Assembly (NCBI RefSeq): GCF_031755915.1
Contig: NC_083387.1
Span: 11,367,001-11,431,000 of the forward strand
Reading direction: 5' to 3'
Length of the DNA stretch: 64,000 bases
Source: Ziziphus jujuba
Lineage: Eukaryota; Streptophyta; Magnoliopsida; Rosales; Rhamnaceae
The notes beneath the pieces are model-generated. The model was not told where the DNA came from and did not search any database. It saw nothing but the letters and a program-made list of their open reading frames with translations. Below are positions 24,711 to 36,541 of the stretch, one piece after another; the stretch's first letter is position 1; every line of letters begins with the position of its first letter. The translations under genes and the position numbers were made by a program.

Positions 24711-26890
24711 CTAAGTTAAGCTTTTGGCCTTGATGATCTCTCTATATTTTCTTGAAAAAAATAAAAAATAAAAAGATATATTTTGGTTGAAATCCTACGT
24801 TACATATATTTTATGTTAATTCATTGCGTGTTTCTTCTCTGCATGTGTGCACCACAAGTTAGTTAGTTTTGACCCTCCAAACTCCAAGGCAAAAAGAAAA
24901 GTCAGCTTTGAGAAAGTATGAGGAGTTTTCGATATTTAATTAAAACGTAATTTGATTTTGCTTTCTTTAATAAGATACATGCATAATATTTATTAACTAT
25001 ATATCTAGTAGTATTTTTTATGTATGTTTATTGGGGTAAGACATTTGACTCGAATGATTAGGTAAGAAAAAAAAAAAAAAGTTTTTGTTGCTGAAATGTC
25101 TCCGGATATATAGTATCCATTGGTTAAATGGACAAAATGTGTATGTTGGATGATATCTATGTTGGTGTAACCGGGTAAGATGTTACTCTTAGATGATGTT
25201 TATGACATTAAAATTGTTGTTTATTGAAAATATTAAGGAATCTTACCTTTTAACTTTTGATAAGTTAATGGTTTCGTATGGTGTACTTATTGTGGGAGAT
25301 ATACTAACTACTTGACACAGTTATAAGGCTATTGTATAGTTTCTCTCACTTGCCTTTTATCTTTTTTCTGAAAAAAGAGAGGAGGCCAAGGCCTCAAACA
25401 AGCCCTAAACATCCCTCCTTTCCGTTTAGTAATGATGTAGAAGTTGCCAAAAATTGAATGCCATGTGTACAGCCCAGCCACCACGCAAGATCTCCAAAGT
25501 AGTGACGTTATTTATTTTTGAATAAATGTCACTTTCGGCCTTTGTACAAATAAATTCCAATTTTCGATTATTTAGCATGTTATAAAAAATCTATTTCAAA
25601 TCACAAAATTGAAATTAATTATCTAGTAACAAAATAAAAAGATGATGCCATGTACAAGGAGAGGGAGATGTGTCTTGCAGACGGTAAATTAAAATTTATA
25701 ATACGAATATGTGATGTTATAGATATCATCTAATTTATCATATAAATAGATAAAAAAAATTAAAAAAATAAGTTATTAAAATATAAATTAATTAAATGTT
25801 AATATATATTTTTAATAGATATATTGATAGATTAAATATTACTTGTAATATTATTGTTAAAACTCTTATCTTTCAATATTGTATTACTTACTAATTTGAA
25901 CTATATGGTAATCTATTATCTAATATATAATTTTATCATAATCTAATATATATATTAACTTAATATTTTTATTACACATATCCTATTTTTATTCCTGTTA
26001 AAACTTTTTATTATTAATTATTTTTATACAATATTTTTCATTGAACAACAATAGCATTGCAACAATTTTTTATTTTTTGTTTTGTTTTTTGAAGGCATAA
26101 CATTTCAACAATTAAACGATTGATATTGACAATAAATAAAGGAAACGACACATGAGACAAGAGATGAGACATGCAAAGATTAAAAATGACAGTAGCAGAC
26201 TTATTTGTGGTCGCCAACGAAAGTAGCTGGCGTAACCTCAGTGATACACGTTTATTATTATTATTTTTTTTCTGTTGAAAAATACACAACCTCGCTAACA
26301 CGTTGTGCATCTCTCAGCTTTTTCAACTAACACACACACACATAATTCTGATCCAATGTTTTGAAAAACAATTGCAAAATACCATTTACTCAAATATTTC
26401 TTTTTTCTTTTTTCTTTTTTCTTTTTTTTGCTTCAAACAAGATAATTACACAAAAATATAAACCAGAATTTTAAAAATTGACATTGCAACTTCATAAAAT
26501 GGTTGATTGGTGGTATAAATAAAAAAAAAAAAGAAATTCCCTTACCATAGAAATTTTGAATATTGTCAATAATAAAGTAAAGCCAATTATCTCTCGAGTG
26601 GGCCTCACTTTGTCTGCTTCGGTGAGCTGTGAGCTGAAAGTCTTGAGCAGCAGAAGAGGTGAAAAGAAAAGTCTACGAAAAAGTAAATTACTCTTTTTAT
26701 TTTCTTATCAAAATATTAAAATCCACTCACCAGTAAACGACGACGAAATTTATACACGAATTTAAAAACTATTTTAGTATCTGTTTATTTTTATAATTTA
26801 TCACTCACCAACTGTTTTTTCACTCTCAATTATTTAAACAAACAATCCTCGTCTTATTGTCCACAACAAAGTTCTTCATTGTAGTCCATC
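24711..26890. other. Spacer between CXE-A and CXE-B
   Basis: AT-rich with no coding sequence recognised. The last ~80 bases are the CXE-B leader. TATTTAAA at 26,831-26,838 is a weak TATA candidate about 53 bases before the ATG. Confidence 0.5.
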
Positions 26891-27829
26891 ATGGCCGATG
26901 CAACAACCACAGCCACAGATGAAGTAGCCATTGACTTCCACACCCTCTTCCGAATCTACAAAGACGGTCGCATCGATCGGTTCGCCGGCACCCAAATCCT
27001 CCCTCCCACCACCCATCCGGATACCGGAGTCCGATCCAAAGACGTCGTCATTAATCCCGGTACCGGACTCTCCGCCCGCCTTTTCCTCCCAAAAATCACC
27101 GCCGACCACTCCGCCGGGAAACTCCCTTTTCTCCTCTTCATCCACGGCGGCGCATTTTGCATCGAGACCCCTTTCTCCCCAAACTACCACAACCACGTAG
27201 CTGCTCTCGCCGCCGAAGCAAACGTCGTTGCTTTGTCCCTACACTACCGTAGGCCGCCGGAGCATCTTCTCCCGGCCGCTTACGATGACGCCTGGGAAGC
27301 TCTCAATTGGGCCATAGCCCATTCTGAAGACGGTGATGGGCCCGAAGAGTGGCTTAAACACCACGCCGATTTCCAACGGATTTTCGTGGCCGGGGATAGC
27401 GCCGGAGCTAATATCGCCAACACCGTTCTCGTTCGAGTCGGGTCGGAAGGGGTTAGAAACGGGTCGAGGGTACTCGGGATGATTTTGTTCCACCCGTATT
27501 TCCACAACGGCGAGCCGAATAAGTTGCTGGATGTGATATTCCCGACAAGCAGTGGAGCGACCGACCCAAGATTGAACCCGGCGGGAGCGGATCCGAATGG
27601 GCTGGCGAAGCTGGGTTGCGAAAGCGTGCTGATATTCGTGGCGAAGAAGGACTGGTTGAAGGATCGGGGTTGGAGCTATTACGAAGCCTTGAGGAAGAGC
27701 GGTTGGGTTGGGAAGGTGGAGATTGTGGAGAGTGAAGACGAAGACCATGTATTCCATTTGCTTAATCCAGCTTGTGAAAAGGCCGTCGACCTCATGAAGA
27801 AGACGGTTTCTTTCCTCAAACAGGTCTAG
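26891..27829 (+). CDS. Carboxylesterase CXE-B (class I plant CXE)
   Basis: Single exon, 312 aa. It is a clear tandem paralogue of CXE-A: both share RIYKDGR, VRSKDVVI, ALSLHYRR, the GPEEWL segment, the FPTSSG-DPRLNP segment and SGWVGKVEIVE. The N-terminus carries a short Thr/Ala-rich extension (MADATTTATDE). Oxyanion hole HGGA at 85-88. Catalytic Ser170 in GDSAG, Asp254 in VAKKD, His286 in DHVFHL. All three triad residues are present, so an active soluble esterase is expected. The Ala-form oxyanion motif is shared only with CXE-A in this array. Substrate unknown. No frameshift or stop. Confidence 0.95.
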   Translation: MADATTTATDEVAIDFHTLFRIYKDGRIDRFAGTQILPPTTHPDTGVRSKDVVINPGTGLSARLFLPKITADHSAGKLPFLLFIHGGAFCIETPFSPNYHNHVAALAAEANVVALSLHYRRPPEHLLPAAYDDAWEALNWAIAHSEDGDGPEEWLKHHADFQRIFVAGDSAGANIANTVLVRVGSEGVRNGSRVLGMILFHPYFHNGEPNKLLDVIFPTSSGATDPRLNPAGADPNGLAKLGCESVLIFVAKKDWLKDRGWSYYEALRKSGWVGKVEIVESEDEDHVFHLLNPACEKAVDLMKKTVSFLKQV

Positions 27830-28394
27830 ATAGAGGCTATATGACATGCCTGTTCGAAATTTTATGTTATAATTATCCACATTTTGTTAATTTTCCCCTT
27901 TATTTTCTCGTATTCAAAAATAATTTCATTATATTGAGCTGGAGTTTCTTTGAGTTTTATGGAAGTAGAAGAAGGGTTTGCTTGTTTCTCATCTGAGTGT
28001 CTACTTTTCCAACTGGTTAGTTTCTTTTTCTTCCTAGGAAAGAAAAGTATTCATTTTTAGAAAGGCGTGAACAAAAAGATTGTGTCGTGGCATACCTGTT
28101 ACCGTTGGATCGTACCTCATGCAAGAAGATTAATTACTTCACGTCAACAAGCGGCGATTAATTTGATTGAAATCTAAAGCATGGGGTTTGGCTTTGGTAC
28201 AAAAATTTTAATGAGCCACTGAGCATCGTTTGGACATTATTAGGTAGAACCAGTGGCAGTGTAGTAGTTGAGAATCTAGTTGAAGATATTTTCAGAAGTT
28301 TTATTTAATAGAAAATATAGAAAACAAAATCGTGTAAAAGTGGAGTGGAATCACGATTTTTTTGATAGAATGAAAATGGTTTGGGAGCGGGTAG

Positions 28395-28475
28395 AGTCGG
28401 GTGTCTAGGTAGCTTAGTTAGTGGTAAGAGCGACATAAGATTTCCTATAGGTGAGAGTCTGAATTTAATGCAGCT
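28395..28475 (+). mobile_element. tRNA-like SINE head (box A and box B)
   Basis: TAGCTTAGTTAGTGGTAAGA at 28,409-28,428 is a near-perfect Pol III box A region. GGTGAGAGTCTGAATTTAA follows at 28,450-28,468 as box B. The 3' end of the element was not identified. It is not a tRNA gene: there is no acceptor stem or anticodon arm. Confidence 0.5.
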
Positions 28476-28587
28476 CAACCAAAACAAAAATAGAGATTAA
28501 CATAGGCTTGCAACCGGCTAGAAGGAAATTGTTTGATCAACGAGAAATTCCACCCTTGATCAAGTAATCCTATTGTGGAAAGACAGA

Positions 28588-28668
28588 TACTGCATTCGAT
28601 GTTTGTCTCTATTTTATGAACTTTCCTTACTGCATTCAATGTTTGTCTCTATTTTATGAACTTTTCCT
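28588..28668. repeat. Two-copy tandem duplication, period 40 bp
   Basis: TACTGCATTCGATGTTTGTC... at 28,588 is repeated from 28,628 with one base changed (CGATG to CAATG). It appears recent. Confidence 0.8.
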
Positions 28669-28726
28669 TGATGATGCATCCTATATGAATGGAGGTACTG
28701 TAAGGACGTTTTTCGCCCTTAACTTA

Positions 28727-29005
28727 TTTTTTTTTTTTTGGGTAAATATAAAATGAGCCTCGGTGAATATCATCGGCCACTATAGATCATTAGTAATTTT
28801 GTATCTTTATAATCATAGAGGAGTTTACAAGCAACCTAGTCAATCACCTTTTGGCTATTTTTGTTGTCTTCTCTTATATAGTGCTCAGCATGTGGAATCC
28901 ACATTAATGTTCAGTTAGAAAATATTAAAATTTGAATTCACAATTTTTACAAACAGATGTGATGTATTCGTGGATTTTCTACCAATTGATCTACTCACTT
29001 CATCT
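28727..29005 (-). mobile_element. tRNA-derived SINE, minus strand
   Basis: Read on the minus strand, the element begins near 29,005 with AGTAGATCAATTGGTAGAAA (box A, very close to tRNA TAGCTCAATTGGTAGAGC). It has GTGAATTCAAATTTT as box B. It ends CCGATGATATTCACC... TATATTTACCC plus a 13-base A tail (T run 28,727-28,739). The middle and tail align by eye with the element at 38.66-38.96 kb, so both belong to one family. Target duplications have decayed. Confidence 0.65.
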
Positions 29006-30065
29006 GATCACACGAATTATAAATAAATAAAATTTTTGAAACTGAACATTTTATTGAAAGTTTAACAAGTACATTATTTTTTCAACTGGAATAAAATTAA
29101 AAATAAAAAACAAAAGAAACAAACAAACAAACAAAGGACATTAGAGCCTCCCAATAGATACGACAATGTATCGGGTTTATTGTATTGTATCTTATTATGT
29201 TCTGCATAAAATGTAATCCATTCGAGTAAAGCCTTTATCATATAAAGATAGATAAACTTCACATTGTTAAATTATTATGTGACATTATTCATCCATCATC
29301 TTGTTAACTTGTCAACTTATACATATATAAATTTTGCTTAGTTTTCAAATAATAAAATAAAATTTTCTTTTTAATCTTATAAAATGAATATGTTTGTTTC
29401 ATATATATAAAAATAATTATATTAAAAAAATAACTTAGTATATGATTAAATAATAAACTAAATATTTTTAAAATTGTTATAATTATACAATTACAAAAAT
29501 AATTTTCCTTAATGGGTTAATTGTGTACAGTGTTCCATATATGAACAGTATTTGTTAATATATTAGGCTTTATTAGATTTTATTGATGTACAAATCTATA
29601 ATATGATATAATATAATATAGTTAATTTAAATTTGTAAATTATCATATGAATTATTTTTGTATTATTATGTTGTATGAGACTTTTTCAAACCCACTTTCC
29701 ACTCTAATTCCTTTAGAAGAGAAACAAGAAGACAAGTTCAAGACCCTTGCCTAGGTTGACAAGCACATCCATTATTGTACATTTATATTGTAATATTTAT
29801 TGGACTAACTATAGATACACAATTCTTCTCATAAACTTTTAAACAAATTGGCCATATATATATATATATATATATAAAAACACTTATAAAGAATTATTTT
29901 TTGAGACAATACTTACCATAAAAGATTTTAAATTAGAGATGTTTAAATCTATATATATGATACAAATATAATTTGCATTCATTTTCATTTTTCAATAAAT
30001 TTTCTCTAGAGATTGTTTTGATAGATAATAAGTTCTTTACACGAGTCATCAAGAACAAAACTTAC

Positions 30066-30130
30066 TAAACTAACAGAGAATAATTTTAAAAAAACGTTAA
30101 ACTAACAGAGAACAATTTTTTTAAAAACGT
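30066..30130. repeat. Two-copy tandem duplication, period about 32 bp
   Basis: TAAACTAACAGAGAATAATT... followed by TAAACTAACAGAGAACAATT..., each ending in an A run and ACGTT. Confidence 0.7.
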
Positions 30131-31313
30131 TCTTAATACATCGATTATAAAAATGGAAGAACAAATTGTACAATTTATTATCCATCGCTATACGGATTAA
30201 AATGACCTTGAGATATATATATATATATATATATATATAGATGTGAACCTTATAAAATATCAATTAAATGTCGGATTATATATGGATGGTTTATTGTACT
30301 ATCATGAACAACAAATTAATTTTATATTAGTTTAAGCGGTGGGGTGTTTGATTGTTTGGTGGATTATATTCTAATGTCTGCTAGTAGCTGTTAGGCTGTA
30401 TTTGAAATTAATTGAACCACCGTCATTATTAAATGGTCTGCTGAACTATATCAACAGCTCCCGAACGGTGTACACACCGAAATGGTGGAAACCAATAACG
30501 CTCCATTGTGTCCAGTGAATCTGGTTTCATCATGGTCCATGGTCGTTTTATAGTTCCCTGTGAAAAAAAAAAAAAAAAAAAGAAGAAGAGAAAAAGAATA
30601 ATAATTGAGTGGAAATCAAAATAATTCATTAGAGATAACAAAATAAAATATGACGAAGAGAAATCTGCAATCAAAGTTTGTCTAATATATTGGAGTTTTT
30701 TAGAAAAAAAAATGCTCTTTATATATTTTTAAACTTATGCTGTTACAGCGCCATTAAAAGATGCTCCAACTCTATTCTCTTCAACATCTCTATGTTGCTT
30801 CTTCCTTTTTAGATGGAATGAGACTGGAGAAGGCGAGGTGGATACTTCATTTATTTGGATAATATATTGTTGGGGCAGAGTAGTCAAAGTAAAATTGTAG
30901 TTTTCCTAATTTTATTTATTATCTATATTTTTTTTTAATTTTTATTTATTTATTATCAATATAATGAAATACTAAAATCCTATTACCACGAAAATGAAAT
31001 ACTAAAAATTCTAAAGAAATCTAAAGTAAACTCCACAGAACTGCTTTTTCTCTTCCCAAAAAATTCCACCTTATAACCAATCTTTTCTTCTTTCGTAAAA
31101 CAGTAGTCAAGTAATAAAAGTCATTATATTACCAGATCCCTACCCAAAAACAAAAATAAACTAATATTCTCTGAATTAAAATATAAAAAAAATTTCTCTG
31201 AATTAAAATTCAGAGAAAAAAAAAATAATACTTTTCAAATAAACGTATACAACTTTTTTTTCTCTTTGTTTTTTAATAAAACCAATCCACTTTCTTTTCT
31301 TTGACAAAACTCA

Positions 31314-31320
31314 TATAAAC
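31314..31320 (+). promoter_or_regulatory. TATA box of CXE-C
   Basis: TATAAAC lies 55 bases before the CXE-C start codon. A CCAAT motif lies about 30 bases further upstream (31,282-31,286). Confidence 0.5.
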
Positions 31321-31374
31321 CCTGTCTCTAACACTCCCTTTCTCCATTCCTGATCTTAAACCAAGCTCCTTTCA

Positions 31375-32274
31375 ATGGCCGATACCGAAATTGCCCACCG
31401 ATTCCGCTTCTTCCAAGTCCACAAAGACGGTCGTGTAGTCTTATACCATCCAACCTTCGAGAGAACCCCACCATCCGAAGACCTGACTACTGGGATCCGA
31501 TCCAAAGATGTCGTCATTTCGTCCGACCCGCCAGTCTCAGCCCGAATCTTCCTCCCCAAATCCGCCGAACCGGACGGAAAGCTTCCCCTGCTCTTGTACA
31601 TCCACGGCGGCGGTTTCTGCATGCAGTCCGCATTCTCCACCGCGTACCACAACTTCGTCAGCACCCTCGTCGCCGGCGCTGATGTCATGGCCGTTTCAGT
31701 CGAATACGGACTCTTCCCGACACGACCCATACCCGCTTGCTACGAGGACTCATGGGCGGTGCTCAAATGGGTAGCGACCCACGTGGATGGAAACGGAGCG
31801 GACCCATGGATAAACCAGCATGCGGATCTCAAACGGGTTTTTGTGGGCGGGGATAGCGCCGGAGGGAATATAACGCATACATTGCTGTCTCGGGTCGGGT
31901 CGGTCGGGTTGAGGAGTGTGGGAGTGGTCGGGGCGATTCTGCTCCATCCGTATTTTGGAGGAACGGTTGATGATTACATGTGGATGTATATGTGTCCGGA
32001 AAACAAAGGGTTGGAGGATCCTAGAATGAAACCGGCCACAGAGGATCTGGCGAGGCTTGGGTGTGAAAACGTTTTGGTGCTTTTGGCTGAGAAAGATGCT
32101 TTGGCAGGGGCTGGGAGGAGTTATGGTGATGAATTGAAGAAAAGTGGATGGGGTGGGACTTTGGAGGTTGTGGAGACCATTGGAGAAGATCATTGTTTTC
32201 ATATGTCTAAACCCAAATCGGAGAAGGCTGTGGATTTAGTCAATAAGATTGTTTCTTTTCTTAAACAGGTCTAG
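31375..32274 (+). CDS. Carboxylesterase CXE-C (class I plant CXE)
   Basis: Single exon, 299 aa. It starts MADTEIAHRFRFFQVHKDGR, so the N-terminal RFRFFQVHKDGR motif is shared with CXE-D and differs from the RIYKDGR of CXE-A/B. Oxyanion hole HGGG at 77-80 (canonical). Nucleophile Ser161 in GDSAG, acid Asp241 in LAEKD, base His273 in DHCFHM. The active-site lid side carries VSVEYGLFPTRPIP, where CXE-A/B have LSLHYRRAPEHPLP. This suggests a different acyl or alcohol pocket. MYMCPENKGLEDPR is also shared with CXE-D and with the 51-kb pseudogene. Predicted soluble esterase, substrate unknown. The frame is intact. Confidence 0.95.
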   Translation: MADTEIAHRFRFFQVHKDGRVVLYHPTFERTPPSEDLTTGIRSKDVVISSDPPVSARIFLPKSAEPDGKLPLLLYIHGGGFCMQSAFSTAYHNFVSTLVAGADVMAVSVEYGLFPTRPIPACYEDSWAVLKWVATHVDGNGADPWINQHADLKRVFVGGDSAGGNITHTLLSRVGSVGLRSVGVVGAILLHPYFGGTVDDYMWMYMCPENKGLEDPRMKPATEDLARLGCENVLVLLAEKDALAGAGRSYGDELKKSGWGGTLEVVETIGEDHCFHMSKPKSEKAVDLVNKIVSFLKQV

Positions 32275-32667
32275 CTAATTTTACTTTTCGCTTTTGATTT
32301 TTCAGGCTGCTGTTATGCATGTAAGTGGTTGTGTCTAAAAACAAATTGCTATTTTCAACAAGTAGGATCCACTTGGATTGATGTTAAAAATCATGATTGT
32401 ATTTCTATAAATGATAAATCATGTTTCAATGAAATTGGAAATTAGAAAAAATTATTTGTATGGATGATTATATATGAAGAATTCTGTTTATGATTATTCT
32501 GAATTGGATTTGCGTTGGTACGTCATAATAAGAGGTAATCTGAATATTATTAATCCACATTAAGAAAAATTCAAAAAGAAAATGTACGGTAAAGTTGTAA
32601 ACTATAAGCACACTTGCAATGGATGTTTTTTTTTCTTATTTTTTTTTCCTAAGGAGGAATATAACTT

Positions 32668-32716
32668 TCTCAAATAGATTATTTCCCCAAAAAAAAAAAA
32701 AAAAAATCTCAAATAG
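32668..32716 (+). mobile_element. A-tail micro-insertion flanked by 10-bp direct repeats
   Basis: TCTCAAATAG occurs at 32,668-32,677 and 32,707-32,716. Between them are ATTATTTCCCC and 18 A, which looks like the last bases of a retroposon plus its poly(A) tail. The TTTCCCC-A(n) end is like the TTTACCC-A(n) end of local SINEs. Confidence 0.5.
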
Positions 32717-33403
32717 GTTTAGTTTTAAGAGTAGAGGTTTTAGTGCTGGTTTAATCAATAGTTTATATAAAGTCATGTCACACTAGAAAACTTTTTAAAG
32801 TCTAATGGACGGTAAATAATACCATATAGCTCGCCCTTCTTCCAAGATTCCACTGCCAGACCATGTCTATGTGAGCTATGTGATTTATTTACTAAACAAA
32901 AGTACTAAGACTTGTGAGAAGATAACATTTTTTATTCTTTCATTTTATTTTTAAAAAACTCTACCAAACAAACAGAGCTAATGCTTTTAGAAAGTTGATT
33001 TAATTAAGCACAGAGACATAGACCATCCAATCTTCTACCGAATCTTTCCACCTCATTCCCTGCACTGTGCTGCATCACAGTTTGTGATGAAAAATATTTA
33101 AAAACAAATAAAAAAATAAAAGCTACTCCTTTACGGAATATGGACTTAATAAAATTTTAAAAAACGCACTAGCATCTTAAATAATTAATTATTTTTTGAA
33201 AAGGCATTTAAATTTATTTTAAAAACCTTTAAAAACTGCGACATGGAATTTTTATTATATAAAAATTATATATTCTTTTTCTGAAAAAACGAACTTTGCA
33301 GCAACAATAATTACAATATCTTTGAGAGTGCAAGCTGCTCATCTCAGCCCAAGCACATCTGATTAGTTTTAAATGGGATTTCAATTCAAAATTAATTAAT
33401 TAT

Positions 33404-33453
33404 AAATAAAATAGTGTATTTTTTTTTTGCTTACAAAATAAAATAGTGTATTT
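33404..33453 (-). mobile_element. T-tail micro-insertion flanked by 18-bp direct repeats
   Basis: AAATAAAATAGTGTATTT occurs at 33,404-33,421 and 33,436-33,453. The insert is 14 bases: a T run followed by GCTTACA. On the minus strand it reads TGTAAGC plus A tail. An 18-bp perfect repeat is in the usual range of LINE target-site duplications. Confidence 0.5.
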
Positions 33454-33559
33454 GGATTATATAATATGTGCTCTTTGTATTCTATCGTGGGTACGATATC
33501 TCACCACGTTATCGGTGAGGTTATGACATTTTATTGCATCACTAAAAGTTTTAATGGCA

Positions 33560-35650
33560 TAGCCTTTTTCATATAGAGGGTCCTTATTACCTCATCATTT
33601 TGATATGAAATTTTATCATTTAATTTTGACCGTCAATTATGAATAATGTCAAAAAAAATGATATTGTTGGAAATATAAAAAATTTACAATATAAAAATTT
33701 GTATGTAAATATTAAAAAATATCGAATATCGATAAAAAATTATAAAAAAATAATGAAAATTTATTTTAAAAAGTAAAAATTTTTATTGAAACTTTAAAAT
33801 TAACTTATTTAATTAATTGATTATTAAATTGATTATAAAATTTACTAAAATATTAAATGGATGCTATATTCTTCTTAGTGAATTGATTTATAATAAGTAT
33901 TAAAATGACCATAGATAAATTATTATTAATAAAAATATATTAAAAAATACATATACGATAAAATTATTTATTAACTAAAATATATAAAATGATTATTATA
34001 ATTATATTATAGTTCATAAATGTCATCTTAATACCACATAGAACTTTTTGGTGGTTGAAAATCATCGGTTTTTTACTCATTTTGATTTTCAAATGTAAAA
34101 TGTAAAAAGTAGTTATAAAAAGATGTATCTCTCTGATAATTTTGCATATAATTATTAATATGCCGACTATATAGATCTTGCATTATTGGTTGATTATGTG
34201 CATAACTGTTACTCTCTAATGGTTGAGTTTGAGATGATACCCATAAGTTGCTACTTGATGACATTCCATACATATCTATTGAATAAGGATTATAAAAATG
34301 ACTTCCAACTCTCATAGATTCAAAATTCGTAGAAATTGAATATTTTTTGTTGTTATGACATCTCCATTATAGATTTTTCTTTATGTATATAGTTTTTTCC
34401 AACAACACCGAATCCTTGACCTACATCTCTATTCCCATGATCTTTATCTTGTGTTGCATGTATGTAACATTGTTCACCAGTAAATGGGCTTAATTTAACT
34501 TCTTGACTTTGTGATTTCCTTTGGCCACTACCTCTTATAACTTCTAATTCCGATAATTATTAAAGTTATCTTCATCACCACTGGAGTTAGAGTGACTATT
34601 AAGAGTCTTAAATTGTGAATATGTACCACCTGATGGAGCTAAAGCACTAGTAGTTCTAGTTGGCTCTCTCATAAGCCTTTGAAATGAATCACAACCACTA
34701 GAATTTACTTATTCAGTAATCACTTTTTGAATATTTATTCCATCTTTTTCAGCTTATTGAGTAATCTTTGGATCACCTTCATGATCATCTAAATAAACAA
34801 TCTAATCCATTGGTATATTTGATTGCCCTCTTCATCATCATCTTCCATTATAATTTCAAATATTAAGATTTTCAAGGTTCAAAAATATAATCCACAATCT
34901 TTGTATTTTTGCTTTATTGATATTCAATAAATAAGTAGAACTTATTAATGTTATTCAATTCAATTCATTCTATTTTGCTTATATCATTAAATGTCTAAAA
35001 AGCAATTAAAAGGTAAAAAAATGATCAATGAATTTAATTTGATAAAAAAATTTACTAAATATCAATAATATTTATGAATTTTTTTAAAAAAATTAAAAAA
35101 ATATTGGATATTTTTGAAATTTCAGTGGAAATTTCATAAATTTACATGGAAATTATAGATTTTTTAACCAAATCGTTAAGGATTTGATGTACATATTTTA
35201 TGAAAATTTCTATGGAAATTTTACCTAAATTTCAGAAATTTCAATGGATATTATGGAAATTCTATCAATTTCCATATCGAACTTAAATTTTATTTCGACC
35301 TTTTTAAAAAATAGAAATATCGAAAAAATATCAGATATTTTAAATCTTGATTATGGGATTTTTCCATTGTGTTTCTCAAGGGAGCCAATCATTGTTCAAT
35401 TCCATTTGATTCATCGGTTATTGATTTGCATTTACGTAACATTATTATCCTTCCATTTAACATGAAGTTCCATCATTTAGTTTCAACTGTTGATTATGGA
35501 GTTTGATAGTGAGGTTCTTCCATTGTGCTCCATGAGGGAGTTCATCACCAATTGATTCCATTCAATTCATCAATCATGGGCCTCCGTCCGTCTAGCATTG
35601 CCCCACCATCTTATCACGTAGTTCTATCATCTAGAGTCAAGGTGAAGAAT
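33560..35650. repeat. Decayed repeat block: three related ~130-150 bp direct copies around a degraded element
   Basis: A motif of the form TTCNATCATTTANTTT...CGTTGATTATGG is found at about 33,610-33,645 and 35,466-35,500. A degenerate third copy lies near 35,620-35,645. The segment TTTTTCCATTGTGTTTCTCA (35,358) recurs as TTCTTCCATTGTGCTCCATG (35,516). Between the outer copies, minus-strand sequence at 34,073-34,860 reads as a broken Asn/Ser/Tyr-rich frame. It could be the end of a hAT-like transposase, but I could not confirm a domain. 35,090-35,340 is full of short GAAATTTC/ATATCGA repeats. Confidence 0.35.
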
Positions 35651-35992
35651 TGGTTTTTATCTTCTATGATTATGAGACACTAATAATTTATATTAATTAA
35701 TAAATGGTTATACCAGAAGCTAAGTCATTTGGTTTAGAATTTTGGTGAAGCTTTTATCTTTGTAGCATTACTATTTCAGTTATAGATAATTTTACACTCA
35801 CTAAATTTTTAAGGCAAAATTTTGATCACTAATAAATTGATGTTTTTTGATTGGTTTTTATTTTTAATGATAATAAAATATTATTAATTTATATTTAATA
35901 ATAAATGATCATATCAGATGTGATATCATTTATTTTAAAATTTTGATAAAAAATTTTATCCCTATAATATTATAACATTATTGTTAAATTAT

Positions 35993-36040
35993 ATGTATAT
36001 GTCAATTTTTTTTTTTTTTGAACAGATGTATATGTCAATT
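35993..36040 (-). mobile_element. T-tail micro-insertion flanked by 15-bp direct repeats
   Basis: ATGTATATGTCAATT occurs at 35,993-36,007 and 36,026-36,040. The insert is 12 T plus GAACAG, i.e. CTGTTC plus an A tail on the minus strand. The flanks are perfect. Confidence 0.55.
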
Positions 36041-36541
36041 AATAAAATTATAAAATGCATTGTTTGATAAATATTTGAATACTTTTAATATTACATATGT
36101 TTTTTCAATGTTTAAAATATACCGTAATTGTTTTATAGTTTGGACACATAAAATCGTGAATGACAATATAATTTTTTTGATATTTAATAAATTCAAGTGA
36201 ATTTTTATTTATATGATCAAGAATACACTCGTAGACTTTGGATTCAAAGTATATCCATCCAAAAATAAATAAATAAATAAAAATAATAAAAATAATAATA
36301 ATAAAACATGTATGTAAAAAAAGAAAAAAAGAGTATTGAGATTAACTAATAAAATTCAAGAAAGTTACTATATATAAATATGCTGAAAAATATACAATTT
36401 ATTTTTTTGTTTTTTCCAACTTTCCTTGAAACAATTATGTTACAGTACTTCCCCACCGCTCCATAAAATGAAGCAACTTAAGCAATCTTTTCACTCTTCC
36501 TTTCAACAAAAAGCATCAAAAGTTTAATCCAAAACCTCGAA

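Larger units (their letters stand above)
27830..31374. other. Spacer between CXE-B and CXE-C with SINE copies and small tandem repeats
   Basis: Contains a SINE head at 28.4 kb, a fuller SINE at 28.7-29.0 kb and a 40-bp tandem duplication, listed separately. It also has (TA)n near 29,853-29,876 and 30,212-30,239. 29,030-31,300 is otherwise AT-rich with no gene recognised. TTCTCTGAATTAAAAT is duplicated at 31,167-31,182 and 31,194-31,209 around an A-rich 11-mer. Confidence 0.5.
32275..36541. other. Long spacer between CXE-C and CXE-D
   Basis: No intact gene recognised. It contains three tail-only insertions (32.7, 33.4 and 36.0 kb) and a decayed repeat block at 33.5-35.65 kb, listed separately. 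The last ~120 bases are the CXE-D leader. CATAAAAT near 36,462-36,469 is a weak TATA candidate about 75 bases before the ATG. Confidence 0.5.

Noticed and set aside
27239..27880. Long minus-strand open frame (213 codons) antisense to CXE-B; similar antisense frames at 23,886-24,374 and 31,750-32,202
   Set aside because: They mirror the conserved CXE coding frame. Their openness follows from the C-rich/G-rich codon use of the sense genes, and they show no domain.
28409..28468. tRNA gene candidate from good box A and box B
   Set aside because: No acceptor stem pairing or anticodon arm is visible. The spacing and context fit a tRNA-derived SINE head.
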